Positions 9,425-16,491 of a stretch of DNA of 64,000 bases are shown in pieces (within the stretch, counting starts at the first letter, position 1; each line of letters starts with the position of its first letter). The stretch spans positions 1 through 64,000 of the forward strand of contig CBDCAC010000001.1 in assembly GCA_965213775.1 (NCBI GenBank), in the 5' to 3' direction. The DNA is from Lichenicoccus sp965213775 (GTDB lineage Bacteria > Pseudomonadota > Alphaproteobacteria > Acetobacterales > Acetobacteraceae). Position numbers and translations under genes: made by a program. Under the pieces are notes generated by a model, which saw nothing but the letters and a program-made list of their open reading frames with translations, was not told the DNA's origin and made no database searches.

Positions 9425-10911
9425 CGGCGCGCCCCGCGGCGCTCGCCCGACGCACGCGCGACCGCCCGGTGCCAGACCTCGCCCTGCCGCCGCCGCTGCT
9501 CGGGCGTGGTGCCGGGCGTGAAGCGGTCGCGCGGCCGCGGCAGCGCCTCCAGCCCCTCGCGCGACCACAGGCCCGCCGACAGGCCGGCCAGGTGTGCGAC
9601 GCCCAGTGCGGAGAGCTCGGGCTCGCCGGCGCGCCAGACGGTGCAGCCGATACGGTCCGCCTGCATCTGCACCAGCCCGTCGCTGCGCACCGGACCGCCA
9701 TCGACGAACAGCGCCGTCACCGTGCCGACGCAGTGCCCGATCGCCTCGACCAGATCCGCCACCTGGTCGACGACCGACTGCAGCGCGGCGCGCGCCAGGG
9801 CCTCGCGCGAGGTCGCGAGCGTCAGGTTGCTCAGCAGCCCGACCGCGTCGCGGTCCCACCACGGCGCGCCGAGGCCGCCGAAGCCCGGCACCAGCACCGC
9901 GCCGCCGCTGTCTGCGCCGCCGCTCTCCGCACTCAGGCCCATCGCCACCAGCTCGGCGACCTCGACACCCAGGATCGAGGCCATCCAGCGCAGCGACGAT
10001 CCGGCGGCGCGGATATTGCCCTCCGCGGCGTACGCCGGCCGCTCGGTCATCCAGCCGACCGTCCGGCACAGCCCGTCGCCCGTCGCCGCGTCGCCGTCGA
10101 GCAGCCCCATCACCGAGGAGCCGGTGCCGTAGGTGGCCTTGACCTGGCCCGGCGAGAGTGCCCCGTGCCCGAACAGGGCTGCGTGGCTGTCGCCCATGAC
10201 GGCGTGCACCGCGACGCCGTCGCGCAGCGGCGGCAGACCGCGCACGGCGGGGAACGGCCCGGTCGAGGGCAGCACGCGCGGCAGGCAGGCGCGCGGCACG
10301 TCGAACAGCGCCAGCAGCTCGTCGTCCCAGTCGAGCGAGCGCAGCGAGAGCAGCTGGGTGCGCGACGCATGGCCGACCTCGGTGAGGTGCTGGCCGGACA
10401 GGCAGTGCAGCAGCCAGCTATCGACGGTGCCCAGGCGCAGCGAGCCCGCGCGTGCCCGCACTCGGTCTGGATCGTATCGGTCGAGCAGCCAGCGCGCCTT
10501 GACCGCCGAGAACATCGGATCGAGCGGCAGCCCGCTGCGCTCGCGCACCATCGCCTCGTTGGCCTGCCCGCGCAGCGCGTCGCACAGTGCAGCGCCACGC
10601 TGGTCCTGCCACGAGATCACCGGCGAGACCGCCTCGCCGCTGTCGCGGTCCCACAGCAGCAGCGACTCGCGCTGCGCGCTGATCCCGACCGCGATCACCG
10701 CCGCCGCGTCGGCCGGCGGCACGCAGGACGCCACCGCGGCGCGCACGCTCGCCCAGATCGCCCGGGCTTCCTGCTCGACCCAGCCCGGACGCGGATGACG
10801 CTCGCCGAGCGGCGCGCTGCCGCGCGCCACGAACCGCCCCTGCTCGTCGATCAGGGCGCACTTGGTGGCGCTGGTGCCCTGGTCGATCGCGAGGATCAGC
10901 GGGGCGGCCAT
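9421..10911 (-). CDS. FGGY-family carbohydrate kinase
   Basis: A 496-residue kinase. The N-terminal ATP/sugar motif AIDQGTSATKCALID (about residues 8-22), GISAQRESLLLWD, the SWQDQR segment and ATYGTGSSVM are typical of the FGGY superfamily, closest in flavour to glycerol kinase and xylulokinase. It phosphorylates a keto-sugar or polyol made or imported by the operon. Context (two SDRs upstream of the kinase step, transketolase downstream) suggests a polyol to ketose to ketose-phosphate route. D-xylulose, D-ribulose or a branched ketose such as apulose are candidates; sequence alone does not decide. It lies 2 bases after the transketolase C-subunit stop and overlaps the permease start by 4 bases. 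Confidence 0.88.
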   Translation of the reverse strand: MAAPLILAIDQGTSATKCALIDEQGRFVARGSAPLGERHPRPGWVEQEARAIWASVRAAVASCVPPADAAAVIAVGISAQRESLLLWDRDSGEAVSPVISWQDQRGAALCDALRGQANEAMVRERSGLPLDPMFSAVKARWLLDRYDPDRVRARAGSLRLGTVDSWLLHCLSGQHLTEVGHASRTQLLSLRSLDWDDELLALFDVPRACLPRVLPSTGPFPAVRGLPPLRDGVAVHAVMGDSHAALFGHGALSPGQVKATYGTGSSVMGLLDGDAATGDGLCRTVGWMTERPAYAAEGNIRAAGSSLRWMASILGVEVAELVAMGLSAESGGADSGGAVLVPGFGGLGAPWWDRDAVGLLSNLTLATSREALARAALQSVVDQVADLVEAIGHCVGTVTALFVDGGPVRSDGLVQMQADRIGCTVWRAGEPELSALGVAHLAGLSAGLWSREGLEALPRPRDRFTPGTTPEQRRRQGEVWHRAVARASGERRGARR

Positions 10912-10913
10912 GC

Positions 10914-11873
10914 TCAGCCCAGCAGGTCGCGTGCGGCGGCGGCGATGCCGACTGCGTTCAGCCCGAAATGGTCGAGCAGGAACGCGGCGCTGCCGGTGGG
11001 CGCGAAGTGCGGCACGCCGAGGATGCGCATGCGCGCCGGATGGTGCTGCACCACCAGCTCCGCCACCGCCGAACCGAGGCCGCCATGGATGATCGCCTCC
11101 TCGGCGGTGACGATGCCGCGGGTCTCGCGCGCCGCCGCCAGCACCGCATCGCGGTCGAGCGGCGCGATCGTCGCCATGTTGAGCACGCGCGCCGAGATGC
11201 CCGAGCCCGCCAGCAGCTCGGCCGCCTGCAGCGCGCGCGAGACCAGCACGCCGGTGCCGATCAGGGTGACGTCGGAACCCTCGCGCAGCGTCAGCGCCCG
11301 GCCGGGCTCGAAGACCGCGCTCTCCGGCGTCACGGCGGGCACCTTGAAGCGGCCGATGCGCATGTAGACCGGTCGCCCGGCGCCGGCGGCCCAGCGCACC
11401 GCGTCGCGCGTCTGGCGCGGATCGGCGGGGTTGAGCAGGGTGAGGTCGACCAGCGGCCGCAGCCAGGCGAAATCCTCGATCGCGTGGTGGGTCGGGCCGA
11501 GCTCGCCGTACGACATGCCCGGGCTCTGGCCGCACAGCACGACGGGGTAGTTGTTGTACGCGATGTCGGCCTTGATCTGCTCGAGCGCGCGTCCGGTCAG
11601 GAACGGCCCGGCCGCCGAGACGAACGGCCTGAGGCCGCCATTGGCGAGGCCGGCGGCGACGCCGACCATGTTCTGCTCGGCGATCCCGACATTGACCAGG
11701 CGATCGGGGAACTCCTCGCGAAAGCCGCCCAGGTTGGAGGAGCCGACGGAATCGTTGCACACCACGACGATGCGCGGGTCCTGCCGCGCCAGTTCGGCGA
11801 GCGTGTCGGCGAAGGCGACGCGGCAGTCGAAGGTCGGCGCCGACAGGTCGGCGGGAGCGGCACCGGGGTTCAT
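10914..11873 (-). CDS. Transketolase family protein, C-terminal subunit
   Basis: A 319-residue protein equal to the pyrimidine-binding and C-terminal domains of transketolase. NVGIAEQNMVGVAAGLA (about residues 81-97) contains the conserved Glu that activates thiamine diphosphate. It must act with the N-terminal subunit encoded just upstream (11870-12727). ATG 11873 overlaps that gene's stop by four bases. Split transketolases in sugar operons often serve a dedicated pentose or branched-sugar pathway rather than the housekeeping pentose phosphate cycle. Here it would cleave the ketose phosphate made by the FGGY kinase. The apulose-4-phosphate transketolases are a known split example; assignment to that reaction is only a possibility. 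Confidence 0.9.
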   Translation of the reverse strand: MNPGAAPADLSAPTFDCRVAFADTLAELARQDPRIVVVCNDSVGSSNLGGFREEFPDRLVNVGIAEQNMVGVAAGLANGGLRPFVSAAGPFLTGRALEQIKADIAYNNYPVVLCGQSPGMSYGELGPTHHAIEDFAWLRPLVDLTLLNPADPRQTRDAVRWAAGAGRPVYMRIGRFKVPAVTPESAVFEPGRALTLREGSDVTLIGTGVLVSRALQAAELLAGSGISARVLNMATIAPLDRDAVLAAARETRGIVTAEEAIIHGGLGSAVAELVVQHHPARMRILGVPHFAPTGSAAFLLDHFGLNAVGIAAAARDLLG

Positions 11874-12727
11874 CGCGACGCCAGCTCCTCGAGCGCCTGC
11901 TTCGCCTGCTCGGCGGAAGGCGCCTTGTGGTGCCACTCGACGCGGTCCTCGATGAACGAGACGCCCTTGCCCTTGAGGGTGCGGGCGACGATGAAGCGCG
12001 GCTTGCCGCGGCGCGGCGCCTCGATCGCGTCCAGCAGTGCGGCGTGGTCGTGACCGTCGACCTCGTGCACCTCCCAGCCGAACGCGCGCCACTTGTCGGC
12101 GAGCGGTTCCAGCGCGTTGGTCTCCTCGGTGCGCGCGCCCTGCTGCAGCCGGTTGCGATCGACGATGGCGGTGAGGCTGTCGAGCCCGCGATGGCCGGCA
12201 TACATCGCGGCCTCCCAGTTGCTGCCCTCCTGCAGCTCGCCGTCGCCGAGGACGACGTAGCTGCGCCAGTCCGCGCGCGCGATGCGCGACGCCACCGCGC
12301 AGCCGACGGCGATCGGCAGGCCGTGGCCGAGCGGGCCGGTATTGGCCTCCACCCCGGGCACCTTGCGCCGGTTGGGATGGCCGTTGAGCGGCGACAGCGG
12401 CGCCATGAACTCGGCCAGCAGGCCGGGCGGGAAATAGCCGGCGCGGGCGAGCACGCTGTACAGCGCCGCCGAGCAGTGGCCCTTGCTGAGGATGAAGCGG
12501 TCGCGGTCCGCCCAGTCCGGCGCGTCGGCGCGGTAGCGCATCACGCCGAAGAACAGCGTGACCAGGATGTCGGTGACCGAGAGGTCGCCGCCGATATGGC
12601 CCATGCGCGGCCGCGCGATGGTCTCGACGATGCAGCGCCGTATCTCGCTCGAGGCCGCGCGCAGCCGCACGAGGCGGTCCGAAGCCGCGTCGATGCCCGC
12701 GTCGTTGCTCGCCTGGGGCACGGTCAT
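11870..12727 (-). CDS. Transketolase, N-terminal (thiamine diphosphate-binding) subunit
   Basis: A 285-residue protein matching the pyrophosphate-binding half of transketolase. It has GHIGGDLSVTDILVTLFF near residue 43, SKGHCSAALYSVLA near residue 90, the pocket NTGPLGHGLPIAVG and the ThDP motif GDGELQEGSNWEA followed by AIVDRNRLQQ. It is the first gene of the minus-strand operon, so transcription should start in the 192-base gap shared with kdpD. ATG 12727 is the only sensible start. Both halves of the enzyme are present and intact, so a working heterotetramer is expected. Confidence 0.92.
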   Translation of the reverse strand: MTVPQASNDAGIDAASDRLVRLRAASSEIRRCIVETIARPRMGHIGGDLSVTDILVTLFFGVMRYRADAPDWADRDRFILSKGHCSAALYSVLARAGYFPPGLLAEFMAPLSPLNGHPNRRKVPGVEANTGPLGHGLPIAVGCAVASRIARADWRSYVVLGDGELQEGSNWEAAMYAGHRGLDSLTAIVDRNRLQQGARTEETNALEPLADKWRAFGWEVHEVDGHDHAALLDAIEAPRRGKPRFIVARTLKGKGVSFIEDRVEWHHKAPSAEQAKQALEELASR

Positions 12728-12807
12728 GCCTGCCTTCCGATCCGGTGTGCTGTCATCGACGTCCCGCCGAGCCGACCTGGATACTGACTAAAGACGCCGA
12801 TCCAGGT

Positions 12808-12843
12808 TGAATATATATTCAGGCTTTCTATTCCATTCAGGCT
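12808..12843. promoter_or_regulatory. Candidate operator: TGAATATATATTCA palindrome plus direct repeat ATTCAGGCT
   Basis: In the divergent gap between the transketolase N-subunit gene and kdpD, a perfect 14-bp palindrome (12808-12821) stands out as AT-rich in GC-rich DNA. ATTCAGGCT occurs twice, at 12817-12825 and 12835-12843. It lies about 80 bases upstream of the operon's first start codon. It could be the site of the SorC-type regulator encoded at 4088, or part of a promoter. No motif database comparison was possible. Confidence 0.45.
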
Positions 12844-12919
12844 AGGGTCGCCCGCGACGCGTGTCAATGCTGCCGCCGCACGCGCTCGTCTCGCTATCGT
12901 CGCGGCCGGCGAACGGCCT

Positions 12920-15619
12920 ATGCTGGTCATCATGCCAGCCGAACCCCGCAGACCGGATCCGGATGTGCTGGCCGCCGCGGCGCTGCGCGAGGGGTGCCCG
13001 TCGCTGAAGATCTTCCTCGGCGCCGCCCCCGGGGTCGGCAAGACCTTCGCGATGCTGACCCAGGCGCGCCGGCGGCAGCAGGAGGGCGTGGACGTCGTCG
13101 CCGGCATCATCGAGACACACGGACGCGCCGAGACCGAGCAGCAGATCGGCGGCCTGCCGGTGCTGCCGCGCCGGACAATGCGCTACGAGGGCCCGAACGG
13201 CACCGCGATGCTGGAGGAGTTCGACCTCGACGCGGCGATGGCGCGCCGGCCGGCCCTGCTGCTGGTCGACGAGCTGGCCCACACCAACGTCGCCGGCAGC
13301 CGCCACCGCAAGCGCTGGGAGGACGTGGCCGAGCTGCTCGCCGCCGGCATCCCGGTCTGGGCCACGCTCAACGTGCAGCACCTGGAGAGCCTGAACGAGG
13401 CGATCACCCGCATCACCGGCATCCGGGTGGCCGAGACCCTGCCCGACAGCGTGCTGGAGCAGGCCTCCGAGATCGAGCTGGTCGACGTGCCGCCGAACGA
13501 GCTGCGCGCGCGCCTGCGTCAGGGGCGGATCTATCGCAGCGACATGGCGAGCCGGGCACTGGAGGGTTTCTTCCGCGAGGGCAACCTCGCGGCACTGCGC
13601 GAGATCGCGCTGCGCCGGGCGGCGCAGCACGTCGACGCCAACGTGCTCGACTACATGCGCCTGCACGCCATCGCCGGCCCCTGGCCGGCCGGCGAGCGGG
13701 TGCTGGCGCTGGTCGGGCCCGCCTCGGGCGAGGCGGTGGTGCGCCAGGCCAAGCAGCTCGCCGACGCGCTGCACGCGCCGCTGCTGGTGCTGCATGTCGA
13801 GACCCGCGGCGCGCGCGACGGCAGCACCGCCGCGGCGCTGGCGCTGGCCTCCGACCTCGGGGCCGCGATCGAGAGCCGGGCCTCGGCCGAGATTGTCGCC
13901 AGCGTGCTGGAGCTGGCGCGCGCGCGCAACGTGACGCAGATCGTGATCGGCCGCGGCGCCGGTCGCAGGGCCTGGCTGCCCCGGGTGAGCGGGCGCTCGC
14001 TGGCGATGACGCTGCTGCGCCGCGCGCCCGAGTTCGCGCTGCACGTGGTGCCGACCTCGCGTGCTGCCCGCCGCCCGCACGCGGCGGCGGCCCGGCCGCG
14101 GCTCGGGCTGGAGCTGTTCGCGGTCCTGGTGCCGGGCCTGCTGGTCGGCGCGGTGGTCGGGATCGGCGAGACGCTGCCGCGCTGGCTCGGGCACGAGACG
14201 CTGGGCATGCTGTTCCTGGCCGCCGCGGTGGCCTCGGCGACGCTGTACGGGCTCGGCGCCTCCCTGCTCAGCGCCGGCCTCGGCTTCCTGTGCTGGAACT
14301 TCTTCTTCATCCCGCCGCTGTACCGCATCACCATACGCGAGCCGCGCGACGTCGTGGCGCTGCTGGTGTTCGCCGGCGTCTCCGTCAGCACCGGCCTGAT
14401 GGCGAGCCGGCTGCACGAGGCGGCGCGCTCGGCGCAGTCGCGGATCGAGGGGCTGCGTCGGGTCGGCGCCTTCAGCCGCGCACTCGGCGGCCCGGCCACC
14501 GAGGCGGCCCTGTTCGAGGAGATCGTGCGGCACGCGGCACCGATCGCCGGCGAGGCGATGCTGCTGACCGGCGGCGAGGACACGCTGGACATACGCGCCT
14601 CCGAGCCGGCGGCCGACACCCTCGACGAGGGCAGCTGGGCCGCCGCGTACTGGGCCTACCGGCGCGGCGAGCCGGCCGGCAGCTTCACCGCCACCCTGCC
14701 CTCCTCGCCCTGGCGCTTCCTGCCGATGCGGATCGTCCGCCGCGGCGACGCGGAGGCGCGCCGGCTCGGCCTGCTCGGCGTGCGCAGCCGCCAGGCGCTG
14801 CCGGCGCCGGCGCTGCAGGCGCTCGAGGCGCTGGCCGACCAGGCGGCGGTGGCGCTGGAGCGGGTGCACCTGGCGAACGCCGCCGCACGCGATGCGGCGA
14901 TGATGGAGACCCAGACCCTGCGCGTGGCGCTGCTCAACTCGCTCGGCCACGACCTGCGCACGCCGCTGACCGGCATACGCGGCTCGGCCGAGACGCTGCG
15001 CACCGCCTGGTCGGGGCTGACCCCGGAGACCCGGGCCGACCTGCTCGCGGCGATCGAGGACGACACCGCGCGGATGACGCGCTTCCTCGACAACATCACC
15101 GACATGACGCGCCTGGAGAGCGGCGAGATCGTGCCGAGGCTGGCGCAGGTCCGCATCGACGAGATCGTCGCGAACGCCGTCTCGCGGCTGCGCCGCCCGG
15201 CCGAGATACGCACCGCGCTGCCCGACGACCTGCCGACGGTGTCGAGCGATCCGGCGCTGCTCGAGCAGGCGCTGTTCAACGTGCTCGACAACGCGGTGAA
15301 GTACGCGCGCGAGCTGCCGCGCATCGCCGTCGCCGCCTCGGTGTGCGACGCGCGCCTGCTGCTGCGAATCGAGGATCGCGGCATCGGCATCTCGCCGGTC
15401 GACCTGCCGCACGTGTTCGACAGCTTCTACCGCGCGCGGTTCGGCGACCGCATCGCCGCCGGCACCGGGCTGGGGCTCGCCATCGCGCGCGGGCTGATCG
15501 AGGCGATGGGAGGCCGCATCAGCGCCGCCAGCCCGCGCGACGACCGGCTGCCGGACGAGCCTCCGGGAACCGTGGTCACGCTCGACCTGCCGACGGGCGA
15601 GCCGGGGAGGCCGGCCTGA
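12920..15619 (+). CDS. kdpD: Sensor histidine kinase KdpD
   Basis: An 899-residue KdpD (895 if ATG 12932 is used; neither start has a good ribosome binding site). The N-terminal KdpD domain has GAAPGVGKTFAML (about residues 34-46) and a Walker-B-like LLLVDELAHTN. A universal-stress-like domain follows (about 240-370), then four close membrane helices (about 390-500), a GAF-like region, the phospho-acceptor box SLGHDLRTPLTG (about 674-685) and an HATPase domain with NVLDNAVKYA and DRGIGISP. The family senses low K+ or turgor and phosphorylates KdpE to induce kdpFABC. No kdpF, A, B or C gene lies in this window; upstream is a divergent sugar operon. The target may be elsewhere or different. Confidence 0.93.
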   Translation: MLVIMPAEPRRPDPDVLAAAALREGCPSLKIFLGAAPGVGKTFAMLTQARRRQQEGVDVVAGIIETHGRAETEQQIGGLPVLPRRTMRYEGPNGTAMLEEFDLDAAMARRPALLLVDELAHTNVAGSRHRKRWEDVAELLAAGIPVWATLNVQHLESLNEAITRITGIRVAETLPDSVLEQASEIELVDVPPNELRARLRQGRIYRSDMASRALEGFFREGNLAALREIALRRAAQHVDANVLDYMRLHAIAGPWPAGERVLALVGPASGEAVVRQAKQLADALHAPLLVLHVETRGARDGSTAAALALASDLGAAIESRASAEIVASVLELARARNVTQIVIGRGAGRRAWLPRVSGRSLAMTLLRRAPEFALHVVPTSRAARRPHAAAARPRLGLELFAVLVPGLLVGAVVGIGETLPRWLGHETLGMLFLAAAVASATLYGLGASLLSAGLGFLCWNFFFIPPLYRITIREPRDVVALLVFAGVSVSTGLMASRLHEAARSAQSRIEGLRRVGAFSRALGGPATEAALFEEIVRHAAPIAGEAMLLTGGEDTLDIRASEPAADTLDEGSWAAAYWAYRRGEPAGSFTATLPSSPWRFLPMRIVRRGDAEARRLGLLGVRSRQALPAPALQALEALADQAAVALERVHLANAAARDAAMMETQTLRVALLNSLGHDLRTPLTGIRGSAETLRTAWSGLTPETRADLLAAIEDDTARMTRFLDNITDMTRLESGEIVPRLAQVRIDEIVANAVSRLRRPAEIRTALPDDLPTVSSDPALLEQALFNVLDNAVKYARELPRIAVAASVCDARLLLRIEDRGIGISPVDLPHVFDSFYRARFGDRIAAGTGLGLAIARGLIEAMGGRISAASPRDDRLPDEPPGTVVTLDLPTGEPGRPA

Positions 15620-16374
15620 CGCCCGCCCCGGCCGCACGGCTGATCCTGGTCGTCGACGACGAGCCGCAGATCCACCGCTTCCTGCGCCCCGCGCTGGAGG
15701 CGTCCGGCTACGAGGTGGCGCAGGCGCACGACGCGCAGGGCTTCCTGCGGCTGGCGGCGGCGCGCGCGCCGGATGCGGTGCTGCTCGATCTCGGCTTGCC
15801 GGACATGGATGGCAGGGAGGCGCTGGTGCGGCTGCGCGCCTTCAGCAGCGTGCCGGTGATCGTGCTGTCGGCGCGCAACCGCGAGGCGGAGAAGATCGCG
15901 GCCCTCGACGAGGGTGCCGACGACTACGTCGAGAAGCCGTTCGGTCTCGGCGAGCTGCTGGCGCGGCTGCGCACCGCCTTGCGGCGGCAGACCCAGGAGA
16001 AGGCAGGCGGCCCCGGCACGCTGCTGCAGGCCGGCCCGGTGACGCTCGACGACGATGCGCGGCAGGTGCGCGTCGCCGGCGCCCTGGTGCCGCTCAGCCC
16101 GCGCGAGTACGCGCTGCTCGACGCGCTGATGCGCAATCCCGGCCGGGTGCTGACGCACCGTCAGCTGCTGGTCTCGGTGTGGGGGCCGGCGCACGTCCAC
16201 GACGTGCAGTACTTGCGCGTCTATATCGGCCATCTGCGCCAGAAGCTCGGCGCGGAGGCGGCGGCGATGATCGCGACCGAGCCCGCGGTCGGCTACCGGC
16301 TGACGCTGCCGGAGCCGGGGCCGGAGCCGGGGCCGGAGCCGGGGCCGGAGCCGGGGCCGGAGCCGGGCGGATGA
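15616..16374 (+). CDS. kdpE: KdpE response regulator (probable CTG start)
   Basis: A response regulator of about 252 residues. It has the receiver motif LILVVDDEPQIHRFLRPALE, the phospho-acceptor in DLGLPDMDG and the conserved Lys in YVEKPF. An OmpR-type winged helix ends with LRVYIGHLRQKLG. No ATG, GTG or TTG lies at the expected start. CTG at 15616 overlaps the kdpD TGA (CTGA), with GGGGAGG five bases upstream, so CTG is the best start and the pair is translationally coupled. The C-terminus continues past the usual end into an EPGP repeat tail. It should activate genes after phosphorylation by KdpD; with no kdpFABC nearby the regulon is unknown. Confidence 0.85.
   Translation: MTPAPAARLILVVDDEPQIHRFLRPALEASGYEVAQAHDAQGFLRLAAARAPDAVLLDLGLPDMDGREALVRLRAFSSVPVIVLSARNREAEKIAALDEGADDYVEKPFGLGELLARLRTALRRQTQEKAGGPGTLLQAGPVTLDDDARQVRVAGALVPLSPREYALLDALMRNPGRVLTHRQLLVSVWGPAHVHDVQYLRVYIGHLRQKLGAEAAAMIATEPAVGYRLTLPEPGPEPGPEPGPEPGPEPGG
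16312..16371 (+). repeat. 12-bp tandem repeat GAGCCGGGGCCG inside kdpE
   Basis: Four full units (16312-16359) and one degenerate unit end just before the kdpE stop. They encode an EPGP repeat tail after the DNA-binding domain. The 12-bp period keeps frame, so unit number could vary without disrupting the protein. Confidence 0.9.
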
Positions 16375-16491
16375 GCGCGGACGCTGCCGCGCCGGCGCGG
16401 CCGGGCGAGGTTCGGGATGACTCCTTGCTAACGTTGCGTTACGAGTTCTACGCTCGCATGTCATTTGCGTGACGAGCAGGAGGCATCGATC

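Noticed and set aside
12728..12919. A small gene or riboswitch between the transketolase and kdpD genes
   Set aside because: Only 192 bases with no start signal, no conserved aptamer-like pattern, and a simple palindrome explains the notable sequence.
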